A stretch of DNA of 64,000 nt from a virus. Made by a program: the position numbers and the translations under genes. The stretch spans positions 1 through 64,000 of IMG/VR virus record IMGVR_UViG_3300042090_000890; one strand, 5' to 3'. Shown one piece after another: positions 7,780-15,232 of this stretch. Within the stretch, counting starts at the first letter, position 1. Every line of letters begins with the position of its first letter. The notes under the pieces are model-generated. The model did not search any database, was not told the DNA's origin, and saw only the letters and a list, made by a program, of their open reading frames with translations.

Positions 7780-8540
7780 TCCACCGTCAGAATTTCGTAA
7801 CCGGTGTCGGTCACCAGCACGGTGTGTTCGAATTGCGCGGACAATCCTTTCGGGCAGACGTACATCTTGACCTTGCATTTGTCGTATCCGAAGAGCGGTT
7901 CGATGTCGACTGCCTTATAGCTTTGATTCTCCCACACGATCGGCTCGACCGTTATACAGCTCCACGGCTTCAGAACGTCGCCTGTTCCAAACCGCCCTTG
8001 AGATGGTACGAACGGGAAATCATGGAAAATCTTGCCTATTCCGTGGCCGCCGATGTCCTTTACCAGCCACAGGTGCGGGTATTTCTTTTGGATGAGCGAT
8101 TCAGTAGCGAAGCCAATGTCGCCGGTCTTACCGAACGGTCTGATAGCACGGATGCCAGCATCCCGCGCTTCTAAAGCGGCCTGGATGACTACAGCCGCCT
8201 TCGGTAGCACATTCCCGATCGGGATAGTGACAGAGCAGTCACCGTGGTACGGGCCAACCTTGACGGTCACATCGATGTTTACGGTATCGTCCTGTCTGAG
8301 GCATCGGTCGTCTGGCACGCCGTGGCATAGTACCTCGTTTACGGACGTACAGATGGTCTTCGGGTACCCACCGTAGCCGAGGCAGGCGTTCGTTCCGCCG
8401 TTCGAGAGCGTGAAGTCGGAAGCAATCTGGTCGAGTTCATTGGTCGACACTCCGGCGACGGCGTGCTTCACGGTATGAGCCAACACTCGCGCTGCGAGCT
8501 TGCCAGCCTTTCTCATGCCATTTACGAACTCTTTGTCCAT
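7776..8540 (-). CDS. map: Methionine aminopeptidase, type I
   Basis: 254 residues, the usual length for type I MetAP. The five metal ligands are all present: D90 (NIDVTV), D101 (HGDCS), H166 (GGHGIG), E199 (TVEP) and E238 (FEHTVLVT); H73 (CHGVP) fits the substrate-binding histidine. It removes the N-terminal methionine after deformylation. A roughly 30-residue insertion (about 203-233) lies between the last two ligands. It is followed downstream by a coupled hypothetical gene and preceded directly by peptide deformylase (1-base overlap), so the two methionine-excision enzymes are co-translated. Confidence 0.95.
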   Translation of the reverse strand: MDKEFVNGMRKAGKLAARVLAHTVKHAVAGVSTNELDQIASDFTLSNGGTNACLGYGGYPKTICTSVNEVLCHGVPDDRCLRQDDTVNIDVTVKVGPYHGDCSVTIPIGNVLPKAAVVIQAALEARDAGIRAIRPFGKTGDIGFATESLIQKKYPHLWLVKDIGGHGIGKIFHDFPFVPSQGRFGTGDVLKPWSCITVEPIVWENQSYKAVDIEPLFGYDKCKVKMYVCPKGLSAQFEHTVLVTDTGYEILTVE

Positions 8541-9022
8541 TAAACCCTCTGGCGAAACGTGATCCCGTCGAGATGGTCAACCTCGTGGAGTATGCATCGG
8601 GCTGTGATGCCGGTAAAATTTCCTTCAATCTGATGCCCGTCGAGATTCTGCCAGGCAACTCTGATGTACGTCGAGCGCTTGACGGCCAACCTGACGCCTG
8701 GGAACGAAAGGCAACCTTCATCGTCGGCCTCTGCAGTTTCGGACGAGGATAACACGACCGGGTTGATCATGACCAACCGTTGGCCGCCGGGAATCGGCTT
8801 CTTGTTCTCATCTTTCATCTCGCGGGTATTGATGACGATGACCCGTCCGAGCAGACCGACCTGGTTGGCCGCCAGCCCGATGCCGTTGAACTTCTCCATC
8901 GTCGCGAACATACGCTCGACGATCGATCGCAGATTGGCGGTCTTGAAGTTGTTCATCGGCTGACACTTCTGTGAGAGGAACTCGCTTCCGTCCTTCTGAA
9001 TCTCGTACGTTTTCATTTGCAC
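8540..9022 (-). CDS. def: Peptide deformylase
   Basis: 160 residues with the three PDF motifs intact: GIGLAANQVG (47-56), EGCLSFPG (102-109, metal ligand C104) and HEVDHLDG (146-153, H146 and H150 metal ligands, E147 catalytic). It hydrolyses the formyl group from nascent peptides. The protein ends soon after motif III, without the C-terminal helix of long bacterial forms, as is common in phage PDFs. The ATG at 9022 or the one two codons later could be used. It lies directly upstream of methionine aminopeptidase. Confidence 0.95.
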   Translation of the reverse strand: MQMKTYEIQKDGSEFLSQKCQPMNNFKTANLRSIVERMFATMEKFNGIGLAANQVGLLGRVIVINTREMKDENKKPIPGGQRLVMINPVVLSSSETAEADDEGCLSFPGVRLAVKRSTYIRVAWQNLDGHQIEGNFTGITARCILHEVDHLDGITFRQRV

Positions 9023-9249
9023 TCCATTCTGGCGTTAAGACACACTTCCGCATCCATCAAGGCATCGTCTTCCGTGGCCGGTCCACGGAGTTGCTCGCGT
9101 TCGGCGATCTTGGTCGCGATACATACACGCCATGCTATCTTCTCGGCCTCCACTTTAGATGGAGCTGTGCCAACGCCGCCGGAGCCTTCCAGCACGCGGC
9201 ACGTCATCGCCTGGGCCGACCATAAGAAAAAGACTGCGAGCCACTTCAT
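9013..9249 (-). CDS. Small exported Cys-containing protein
   Basis: 78 residues beginning with a probable signal peptide (MKWLAVFFLWSAQAM) and then four cysteines (about C17, C43, C70, C77) that could form two disulfides in the periplasm. The end ARMECK is short and charged. It follows directly on a membrane coiled-coil gene and overlaps the deformylase start. A lipobox is not clear (AMTC), so an o-spanin assignment would be speculative. Confidence 0.6.
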   Translation of the reverse strand: MKWLAVFFLWSAQAMTCRVLEGSGGVGTAPSKVEAEKIAWRVCIATKIAEREQLRGPATEDDALMDAEVCLNARMECK

Positions 9250-9551
9250 TTTGCCTTCGCTTTCAATAGGATTTCATACTTGTTGCGCATGTCGATTACG
9301 TCATCCTCAAGTTCGCCTTGGACCATGATATTTTTGTCGTTGAACTCTTCGATTCGACGAACAATGTTCGCCATCTGCTCTTCGTCGGCGTGCTGTTGAT
9401 TGCGAATGGATTGGAGCATAGAAGCCATTTCATCCACTTCCGGCGGAGTCGGTGCGTGGTATTGCAAAAATTCGATATAAAACACCATCGTGCATATGCC
9501 AATAGCCAACCCGATAGCACCGTACAACCACTTCTCGAATTTATTTGGCAT
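9246..9551 (-). CDS. Membrane-anchored coiled-coil protein (i-spanin-like topology)
   Basis: 101 residues: a short cytoplasmic N-terminus, one transmembrane helix (about residues 9-27, LYGAIGLAIGICTMVFYIE), then a long helical coiled coil rich in Glu, Gln and Asn. This is the topology of inner-membrane spanins. It is followed (ATGA overlap) by a small exported protein and sits 0.3 kb from an M15 peptidase gene, so a lysis cassette is possible. Sequence alone does not prove it. Confidence 0.6.
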   Translation of the reverse strand: MPNKFEKWLYGAIGLAIGICTMVFYIEFLQYHAPTPPEVDEMASMLQSIRNQQHADEEQMANIVRRIEEFNDKNIMVQGELEDDVIDMRNKYEILLKAKAK

Positions 9552-9759
9552 TCTTGAGTCCTTCTTTCGGCCCGTAATACTCGACCGGGTGAGAGCCGTC
9601 TTCGTACTCTTCTATCGCACCTGGGTAGTGGATGTCAATGTATTTGGAGATCAAGGCGAGGACTTCGCCTTTCTGCAGATCGTGCTTTTCGATCATTTGA
9701 CCGCCTACGATCCGTTCGATTTCGTGCATGATATCGCCCATTTTCATCATCTTTGCCAT
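9541..9759 (-). CDS. Hypothetical protein, 72 aa
   Basis: A small acidic protein (MAKMMKMGDIMHEIERIVGG...) with a helical N-terminal half and a Tyr/Pro-rich C-terminal tail (DGSHPVEYYGPKEG). A TGATATAAT promoter-like sequence ends only five bases before the ATG, and no ribosome site is visible between them, so the mRNA may be nearly leaderless. No family recognised. Confidence 0.55.
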   Translation of the reverse strand: MAKMMKMGDIMHEIERIVGGQMIEKHDLQKGEVLALISKYIDIHYPGAIEEYEDGSHPVEYYGPKEGLKNAK

Positions 9760-9764
9760 AGCCC

Positions 9765-9773
9765 ATTATATCA
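9765..9773 (-). promoter_or_regulatory. Extended -10 promoter (near-leaderless)
   Basis: Read leftward, TGATATAAT lies five bases before the ATG at 9759. The usual 6-7 bases from -10 to the transcription start would place +1 at the start codon. No -35 consensus is evident 17 bases upstream. Confidence 0.5.
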
Positions 9774-9804
9774 TACGGGCGAACTACGGCAACACCTTCT
9801 CACT

Positions 9805-10233
9805 TTAGGGCGTGAAATAGCGTCCGGATGGTCCAGGCTGTCTCAAATCGACATGGACCCACGTGGTTGTTCCGCGCTCCATTCTGATACCGAGCGTCTC
9901 AAGTTGAGGTTCCAGAATGTCTTTCACTTGCTGTATGGTCAGATTTGGAGACGCATCAAAATCGCATGCGAGGTTCATCGCATGAACGTCCATGCCGGTC
10001 GGCAACAGAATCTTTTGCTCGATGTTGTACTGCGGCGAGCGAAACATGCAGTGTACATTCATCGGACAGCCGAGAGCAGATCGTACTTCTTCCAGCTTCT
10101 GACAGAGAGACTGTAGCAAGTCAAAGTTGGCACCGTCGGCTTCGGTAGCCAGTCTGCCCCAATTATGGAGCATTAAGCAGTCTTTTACGCTGAAATGATC
10201 CGTTACTGGATCATTAGGTGCGGTCCAATCCAC
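9805..10233 (-). CDS. M15-family D-Ala peptidase (endolysin-like)
   Basis: 142 residues with the zinc-peptidase M15 pattern: a CMFRSPQYN strand region, then H84 and D91 (HAMNLACDFD), and H127 with D129 (WVHVDLR), ending in GRYFTP as in many phage M15_3 proteins. These residues supply the two His and one Asp zinc ligands. The reaction expected is cleavage of D-Ala-containing peptide bonds in peptidoglycan. There is no signal peptide, so exit would need a holin. The GTG at 10233 follows AGGAGG. It is the best endolysin candidate in the window. Confidence 0.8.
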   Translation of the reverse strand: MDWTAPNDPVTDHFSVKDCLMLHNWGRLATEADGANFDLLQSLCQKLEEVRSALGCPMNVHCMFRSPQYNIEQKILLPTGMDVHAMNLACDFDASPNLTIQQVKDILEPQLETLGIRMERGTTTWVHVDLRQPGPSGRYFTP

Positions 10234-10241
10234 GACTCCTC

Positions 10242-10460
10242 CTACGGGTGCTGCTTGATGTACTCGATCTTGTTTCGAAGATCGGTAATCTTTTGCTGCA
10301 GCTGTTTGGTAAACGCTTCAAGGTCTTTCAACTTGTGGGCACACATGTCTTCGTTCATATTGTTCGCATGCGTCATCGTCTCGAACGCTGCCGTCTTGAC
10401 GAAGCCGGTCGTTTCGAACAAACCCTCGATTTCCTTGGCAACCATGCTATACGAGAACAC
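10242..10460 (-). CDS. Small helical protein
   Basis: About 72 residues, helical, ending in a short coiled coil (KDLEAFTKQLQQKITDLRNKIE). I use the GTG at 10460, which has GGAGG nine bases upstream and overlaps the end of the preceding gene. An internal ATG at 10445 lacks a ribosome site. Function unknown. Confidence 0.55.
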   Translation of the reverse strand: MFSYSMVAKEIEGLFETTGFVKTAAFETMTHANNMNEDMCAHKLKDLEAFTKQLQQKITDLRNKIEYIKQHP

Positions 10461-10647
10461 GGATATCGTCCTCCAAAATGGATGGATATTGGGCGCGGAT
10501 CATTTCCTTCGCCTTCTGTATGCTTTCGGCCAACGTGGGCTCGACAGACACTGCATGGCCAGCGTACTCGCCGCCTTTGGTCAACTCGACTTCTACGGCT
10601 GTTTCGATCGACGGGTGACGATCGATGCGTGCAGCTACTTTGAACAT
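10447..10647 (-). CDS. Hypothetical protein, 66 aa
   Basis: A 66-residue protein with a beta-alpha-beta feel (FKVAARIDRHPSIETAVEVEL, then a helix SIQKAKEMIRAQYP). Its ATG overlaps the TAA of the upstream pyrophosphohydrolase gene (TAATG), so translation is coupled. No family recognised. Confidence 0.55.
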   Translation of the reverse strand: MFKVAARIDRHPSIETAVEVELTKGGEYAGHAVSVEPTLAESIQKAKEMIRAQYPSILEDDIRVLV

Positions 10648-11105
10648 TATCCACCAGCCCCTTGAGTTGTCACCAACGGGACACTTACTGCTCCGCCGGA
10701 GCCGCCAGCAGCTACGGGCGTAGTCAACTTCTTTTCAAGGCGAGCTATTAAGTCGCCAGCGGCTCCGGCGGTCGGGCGGTTATCAACGAGATTGCCGGTT
10801 TCTTTGGCATCTACGATGATTCCGAGGCAAGCCAACGCGTGGGCGAGGTGCGGTTTGCCTGAGTCGGCAGCATTTTCTTCGCCGTCCAGCCAGGCCATCA
10901 AGTGGCGCATGGCGGCGTCGACGTAGATTGTGGCGACCACTTTGTTCTGTCTCCAATTATACGGACCATACTTTTTTGCGCCATCTTCCATCGCGAGAGC
11001 TTGGTAGATGATGCTCGAAGGTGGAACGAGGTGAAGATTCACCTTTTTCATACCGAGCAAGTCTTTCGGATTCGTGCCTAGTGTCGTACCGTTCGTTGAA
11101 TTCAT
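10647..11105 (-). CDS. MazG-like dATP/dGTP diphosphohydrolase-type protein
   Basis: 152 residues from the ATG at 11105, which follows GGGAGGT. The N-terminal ~95 residues match the all-alpha domain annotated in phages as dATP/dGTP diphosphohydrolase N-terminal (DUF5664-like): a NPKDLLGMKK opening, a LAMEDGAKKYGPYNW helix, HLMAWLDGEE with its acidic pair, then a GKPHLAHALACL helix. Family members hydrolyse dNTPs to dNMPs and include enzymes in altered-base nucleotide synthesis. The last 40 residues are a Gly/Ala-rich tail. No companion PurZ or DatZ gene is seen here, so base replacement is not implied. Confidence 0.7.
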   Translation of the reverse strand: MNSTNGTTLGTNPKDLLGMKKVNLHLVPPSSIIYQALAMEDGAKKYGPYNWRQNKVVATIYVDAAMRHLMAWLDGEENAADSGKPHLAHALACLGIIVDAKETGNLVDNRPTAGAAGDLIARLEKKLTTPVAAGGSGGAVSVPLVTTQGAGG

Positions 11106-11106
11106 G

Positions 11107-11895
11107 TTACCTCCCATTTAAAATTGATTTAACGGCTGCCAAAGGTACAGCGTACGCCCATGATGTAGGTCCGTAAGCGTACACCACTCCGACCAGATTT
11201 CCGACCGAGTCTACCACAGGACTTCCGGAAGCGCCAGGATACATTGCGAGAGTAGTGATCAGCGCAGAATCTGTTTCCGAGCAAAAGTCTACCATCTTAC
11301 TGGCCGGGAATAACGGACTTTCTGCTAGGAACGGGTAGCATTCAAACAGCTCTTGGAACTCAGATACCCTAGACGTAGACGCGTCTTTCATGGCTTGGCA
11401 TTCTTCCAAAGAAATGGCGGTACCTATCACACCGACGCCGACGGTTTCGTCCAATATACCGACTACTTCACCTGAGATGAACGTGAAAGGATTCAGGTTG
11501 GGATGCCCAGCGTAATAGATTGTCTGCCCGTAAGCGAGGCCACTGGCGAGTCTTATGCCAGTTTCGTTGGTCGGCGGCTTCAGCAAACACAGGTCCGAAT
11601 TATCTGATACGACTACTATGTCTATCTGTTTTTCGCCGTCTGGCGTAGAAGCCCATAGACCGCCGGTTTCTGCACCTTGGCAAACGTGGCGGTTGGTCAT
11701 GATATACGTGTTGCCGGACGGCGCCTGGATATAGAACCCGGTGCCGCCGGAACCGTTAGGAAATGACGGTTCGTTCTTCTGGGCCAACATGACCACTTTT
11801 TTCGATAGGTACGAGCGTAAAAAGATCCGCTGTGCTCGCGGCACTTCGAAGGCGATGATGACCATCGCTGCCAATAAAAAGAACGCAACGCTCAA
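11107..11895 (-). CDS. Membrane-anchored trypsin-like serine protease
   Basis: At least 262 residues. A hydrophobic N-terminal segment (VAFFLLAAMVIIAF) anchors or exports the protein, followed by a chymotrypsin-fold protease with the full triad: H70 (TNRHVC), D101 (NSDLCLLK) and S225 (GASGSPVVD). Four or more cysteines in the C-terminal lobe could form disulfides in the periplasm. The TTG at 11895 has no ribosome site; an in-frame CTG at 11928 lies five bases after GGAGGA and would add the basic segment LIRLISRALAT before the membrane helix, so the true start is probably 11928. Confidence 0.88.
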   Translation of the reverse strand: MSVAFFLLAAMVIIAFEVPRAQRIFLRSYLSKKVVMLAQKNEPSFPNGSGGTGFYIQAPSGNTYIMTNRHVCQGAETGGLWASTPDGEKQIDIVVVSDNSDLCLLKPPTNETGIRLASGLAYGQTIYYAGHPNLNPFTFISGEVVGILDETVGVGVIGTAISLEECQAMKDASTSRVSEFQELFECYPFLAESPLFPASKMVDFCSETDSALITTLAMYPGASGSPVVDSVGNLVGVVYAYGPTSWAYAVPLAAVKSILNGR

Positions 11896-11924
11896 GGTCG
11901 CAAGCGCGCGGGAGATAAGTCGAA

Positions 11925-12404
11925 TCAGAAACTTCCTCCGATACTGAGACCGTACACCTTATTGGTCAGACCGAACACGCCAACGCTGAACGGGCCGATG
12001 ATACGACGCTGTATGTGAACGCCGTAGCCCATAGAGCCTGTGTTGAGCAGTGTGTCGTCCAAGCGACTAGGAGTCGCAAGCGCGGAGATGTTCCAATCCG
12101 AATTGATGTTTGTCGTCGTGGTTGTGGACTGTGTCGTCGTAGTGGTATTTTTCTGGTCTGTTGTGACAGAGTTGCTCTTGTCCGTAATGTGAATTTCTTC
12201 TTTGACTGTACCATCTTTCTCGATGGTTTTGTCGATGGTTTCGTCTTTGTTGTCTGCCACGTCCGTGACTTTGTCCTCATTTGAGTTTGTGACCGTCTGC
12301 GTCTTAGTGACCACTTGGCTCGGAGTCGAATACCGACCAACGCAGAAACTCGCGGCGATGGCCGTGACCAGCACTATCGCGCCTGTTTTTAGACTGACTT
12401 CCAT
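11925..12404 (-). CDS. Exported Thr/Asn-rich protein
   Basis: 159 residues with an N-terminal signal anchor (residues about 6-22, KTGAIVLVTAIAASFCVG), then a polar Thr/Asp/Lys-rich stretch with a TTTTTQSTTTTTN tract, and a C-terminal beta-rich region (GYGVHIQRRIIGPFSVGVFG) ending in GGSF. Architecture suggests a periplasmic or surface protein. It ends in sequence that provides the ribosome site for the downstream protease gene. No family recognised. Confidence 0.6.
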   Translation of the reverse strand: MEVSLKTGAIVLVTAIAASFCVGRYSTPSQVVTKTQTVTNSNEDKVTDVADNKDETIDKTIEKDGTVKEEIHITDKSNSVTTDQKNTTTTTQSTTTTTNINSDWNISALATPSRLDDTLLNTGSMGYGVHIQRRIIGPFSVGVFGLTNKVYGLSIGGSF

Positions 12405-12423
12405 ACATTCTCCTTTGACCCGG

Positions 12424-13116
12424 CTAATCTAGCACGAAGTCGTGTGTGCTGAGATTCCTCTCTTTGATTTGAGATTTCGCCCAGCCAATATAGTCTATAC
12501 CATGCTTCTTGCAGATTGACCTAGCCTTTTTTCGGATATCGTACTCCGTCAGCTTCAATGTGGCCAATTCTGACAATTTATCCCGGTAATCGTCAAGATT
12601 CTCTTCGAGTATGCTGCGGAGCTGCTGGCGGCGGGCCTTACGGACCCACACTGGCTCAGGCGCCGATTCCTCGACTGCCATGACCGGCGCTTCGATCGGG
12701 TAATCTTTGCCGTCTTTGAGAAACGAGTCGTAGACTTCGTCGAGGCTCAGGTCGAGATGATTCTCTCGTATCCGGAACTTGCGATCAAGAAAGTCGTAGA
12801 AGTTGGCCAGCTTTTGGTTGATGCCGTGCATCATAACGTAATAGTAGTCTTTTTTCGACTTTCCGTCGAATTCACTGTTCAGAAATTGCAAACCGAGTAT
12901 CTGCACGATGCTGAGCATGTCGTCGAAGTCAAAGCCGTACCTTGTCAAGGTGTGCTTATTGGCCTGGAACGTCAGGTTCGCGATGTGCTTCGCGCATTTT
13001 TGGAACTCGCGATCGGCCAGAAGGGTATTTGCTTCTTCGTTGGCGAAGGCTTTGCGGGCTGGATTCTCGCGCAGGTAGCAGGCTTCGAAGTTGTCTGACA
13101 CGTTATTTCTGGTCAT
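12424..13116 (-). CDS. Helical protein with weak sigma-region-2 resemblance
   Basis: 230 residues, mostly helical. A segment at about residues 55-80 (RYGFDFDDMLSIVQILGLQFLN) has the spacing of sigma region 2.1-2.2 (hydrophobic-D-L/M-x-Q-x-G-L), followed by YYYVMMHGINQKLANF, which sits where region 2.3-2.4 would. A second helical half contains ARRQQLRSILEENLDDYRDKL. Resemblance is weak and could be coincidental. The gene follows the primase gene with an ATGA-like overlap, which argues for a DNA-related role. Confidence 0.4.
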   Translation of the reverse strand: MTRNNVSDNFEACYLRENPARKAFANEEANTLLADREFQKCAKHIANLTFQANKHTLTRYGFDFDDMLSIVQILGLQFLNSEFDGKSKKDYYYVMMHGINQKLANFYDFLDRKFRIRENHLDLSLDEVYDSFLKDGKDYPIEAPVMAVEESAPEPVWVRKARRQQLRSILEENLDDYRDKLSELATLKLTEYDIRKKARSICKKHGIDYIGWAKSQIKERNLSTHDFVLD

Positions 13117-14111
13117 CTGAACCTATTGTTGGGATGAAACAGGAAGGTAGAGCCCAACGGTTTGGCGTTTTCGAACGCAGTCTTTGCTTCTTCCAACGTA
13201 CACTCTCCGAAGTCGGCTTTCTTACCCGCCGCTGCGCAGCGGGCGACGACTGATGCCGGAACGTCGATCTTGTAATACGATTCAAATGTTTTCATGTCTG
13301 CGATCTCATTCATTTCTACCGCAGCGTCGTCGTCGAGCGCCAGATACAGTTTTCGTATACCATAACTCTTGATTATGTCAAGTTGTTTATCAGTAACCGC
13401 CTTGCCCATAGTGCAAACATTCGAGCCGACGAGATCGAACTTCAGTGCGTCAAACGGACCTTCGGCCATGATCGCGAAGTCTGAGCCTTCGAGATTGTCC
13501 GCGAACATGACCAAGATATCCCGTCTAAATCCGTCGTTGTTGCGCATGCGCAACCCCTCTTCGACAGGATCTATGTGACGTCCTTGGTACCCGTAGCAGT
13601 ACCCTCCCATCATGATCGGGAAGTACACGCGGCGATAATGTTTAGAGTATGCCATGTCGTACTTTGAGGCCATTTCTGGCGTGACACCGCGTCTGGCGAG
13701 ATAGGACATTCCTTCCGCAGAATCCGGACTCAAAATGTCCGTCATGTAAAACTCCGGCCATGCCAGAGCTTCGATATCGCTAGTAGCGTCTTCCCGTTCT
13801 TCTAGCCCAGAGACAAACTCTTGTAATTTCTCATCCGCCTTGACGCGGTGCTGTCCGTCATCGTCCGTTCTGAGCATTGCCCGCGCATCCTTGATCGGGA
13901 TGCCCATCGTTAATGAAACCCAATCCGGAAACCACCGTTTGCCGAAGTCACACGAAGCACGGTAACACCGCGATGCGCCATTTTCTTTTAGAATCGAGAA
14001 CTTATCTTCGCGCTTGCACAGAGGACATGTGGTGCGCAACGTGTTGCGCTTTTCCACGTACGCGACGCCGGATTCGGACAAAATTGCGACCATTCTGTCC
14101 CGAAGGCTCAT
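13113..14111 (-). CDS. DNA primase (zinc-finger and TOPRIM)
   Basis: 332 residues. An N-terminal CHC2-like zinc ribbon uses C29-x2-C32 (TTCPLC) and C49/C54 (SRCYRASC), followed by a linker and a catalytic TOPRIM region: MAEGPFDALK (the E of motif 1) and LALDDDAA (the D-x-D motif). These are the metal-binding residues of DnaG-type primases. No helicase domain is fused, matching the separate DnaB-like gene at 32156. The gene lies directly downstream of the UvsX-like recombinase, in the replication part of the leftward block. Confidence 0.85.
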   Translation of the reverse strand: MSLRDRMVAILSESGVAYVEKRNTLRTTCPLCKREDKFSILKENGASRCYRASCDFGKRWFPDWVSLTMGIPIKDARAMLRTDDDGQHRVKADEKLQEFVSGLEEREDATSDIEALAWPEFYMTDILSPDSAEGMSYLARRGVTPEMASKYDMAYSKHYRRVYFPIMMGGYCYGYQGRHIDPVEEGLRMRNNDGFRRDILVMFADNLEGSDFAIMAEGPFDALKFDLVGSNVCTMGKAVTDKQLDIIKSYGIRKLYLALDDDAAVEMNEIADMKTFESYYKIDVPASVVARCAAAGKKADFGECTLEEAKTAFENAKPLGSTFLFHPNNRFR

Positions 14112-14113
14112 TC

Positions 14114-15232
14114 TTACTCCGAGTCTTTGATGCCTTTGATTCGCTTGAAATCGATCATCTTGACATCGCGCAATAATTTCTCTTGGAGTTCCGTGTTATC
14201 TCGGATAGCAGTAAGGCACTTCACCGCTCCGTGATACGTGTCTTCGCCGATCTTGTAGTAGGCCGCCGAAGGTTTTTGTATGACACCATGATTGAGAGCC
14301 AGCTGAAAGATTTCCTCATACTGATTAACGATACCATCGTCGTAGTTGAGAGTGAACTCGGCGGTGCGGCCAGCGTATGGAAATGAACTGTCTTCCACGC
14401 AGAAGCGCATCTTGTGGCCGGTGCGCTGGGCCTTGTCCATCAAATCTTTCACGGCTGGGTCGTTGAACTCTTCGTTGAGCAGGCTCATTTTTCCGTCTTT
14501 CCACTCGTTTCTTTCGATGTAGCAGAAATACTCGAAGATGTGTTTGGTAGCCCAACCTGCTTGCATCTTAACGCTTCCGGATTTCTTGGCCTCTTGGGTG
14601 TCTTGCTCTGCGCGTACGTGAGTCGTACACAGCAAAGCGATGTTGTGGCGACGTATGACCGGCAGAATGCGCATCAGACCATCTTTGATCGTGAGAGCGT
14701 GATCGCCGCGCTGCTGCGTGTCGACCGTATCTGCATCCAGCGTGCGACGGCCTTGGATACCGGACAGAGAATCGATGATCACCAATTTGATGTTCTCGCC
14801 TGCCTCGCATAGGGCGGCCACGTCGTACTCGATGAAGTCAAAGATTTCGCTAGGAACGTTCGTATCGCGTGCTTTGAACCGCTTCGGATCTATGCCGAAT
14901 TTTCGCATGTTCGTCGCGGACAGCTGAAACTTGCTGCGAAGCTCCGAATCCAGTTTGATGGCCTTGGCTGTCGGATCATCGGCGTGCAGCTGGCCGATCG
15001 TAGCCGATACAAGAACTGACTTGCCGCCTTTCGGAGGACCGTACCACAGCGCGCCTGCGCCGAACGGAAGACCCCATCCTGGCTGAGCAAACGCCCAATT
15101 GATGGAAGGACTAGGCGTCTTGAGGCAGTTCATCAAAGCCTCTTCGCCAGCATCTGGCTCGACCATACCTTCGATTTCGTCCAGTTTGCTCCACGAGCTT
15201 ACTACGCGGCGTTTCTGTTTCTTGTCATCCAT
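14114..15232 (-). CDS. uvsX: UvsX/RecA-like recombinase
   Basis: 372 residues from the ATG at 15232 (AGAGGAA upstream; it overlaps the previous stop). Walker A is GPPKGGKS (65-72) and Walker B is LVIIDSLSG, followed by a disordered-loop region with HALTIKDGLMRILPVIRRHNIALLCTTHV, as in RecA-fold recombinases. Length and features fit phage UvsX-type strand-exchange proteins. It acts on ssDNA with the gp32-like protein encoded just upstream and supports recombination-dependent replication and repair. Confidence 0.85.
   Translation of the reverse strand: MDDKKQKRRVVSSWSKLDEIEGMVEPDAGEEALMNCLKTPSPSINWAFAQPGWGLPFGAGALWYGPPKGGKSVLVSATIGQLHADDPTAKAIKLDSELRSKFQLSATNMRKFGIDPKRFKARDTNVPSEIFDFIEYDVAALCEAGENIKLVIIDSLSGIQGRRTLDADTVDTQQRGDHALTIKDGLMRILPVIRRHNIALLCTTHVRAEQDTQEAKKSGSVKMQAGWATKHIFEYFCYIERNEWKDGKMSLLNEEFNDPAVKDLMDKAQRTGHKMRFCVEDSSFPYAGRTAEFTLNYDDGIVNQYEEIFQLALNHGVIQKPSAAYYKIGEDTYHGAVKCLTAIRDNTELQEKLLRDVKMIDFKRIKGIKDSE

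Noticed and set aside
9013-9249. Outer-membrane spanin lipoprotein
   Set aside because: The signal peptide is followed by AMTC, which lacks a proper lipobox, so the name was not applied.
9490-10116. 208-codon open frame on the plus strand
   Set aside because: It runs antisense across three leftward genes including the M15 peptidase, whose zinc motif is clear.
10647-11105. Z-genome (diaminopurine) phage
   Set aside because: A MazG-like protein alone is not enough; no PurZ, DatZ or specialised family A polymerase is present, and the polymerase here is DnaE-type.
12424-13116. A second sigma factor
   Set aside because: Only one helix pair resembles region 2.1-2.2; regions 3 and 4 are absent, so I report the resemblance without the name.
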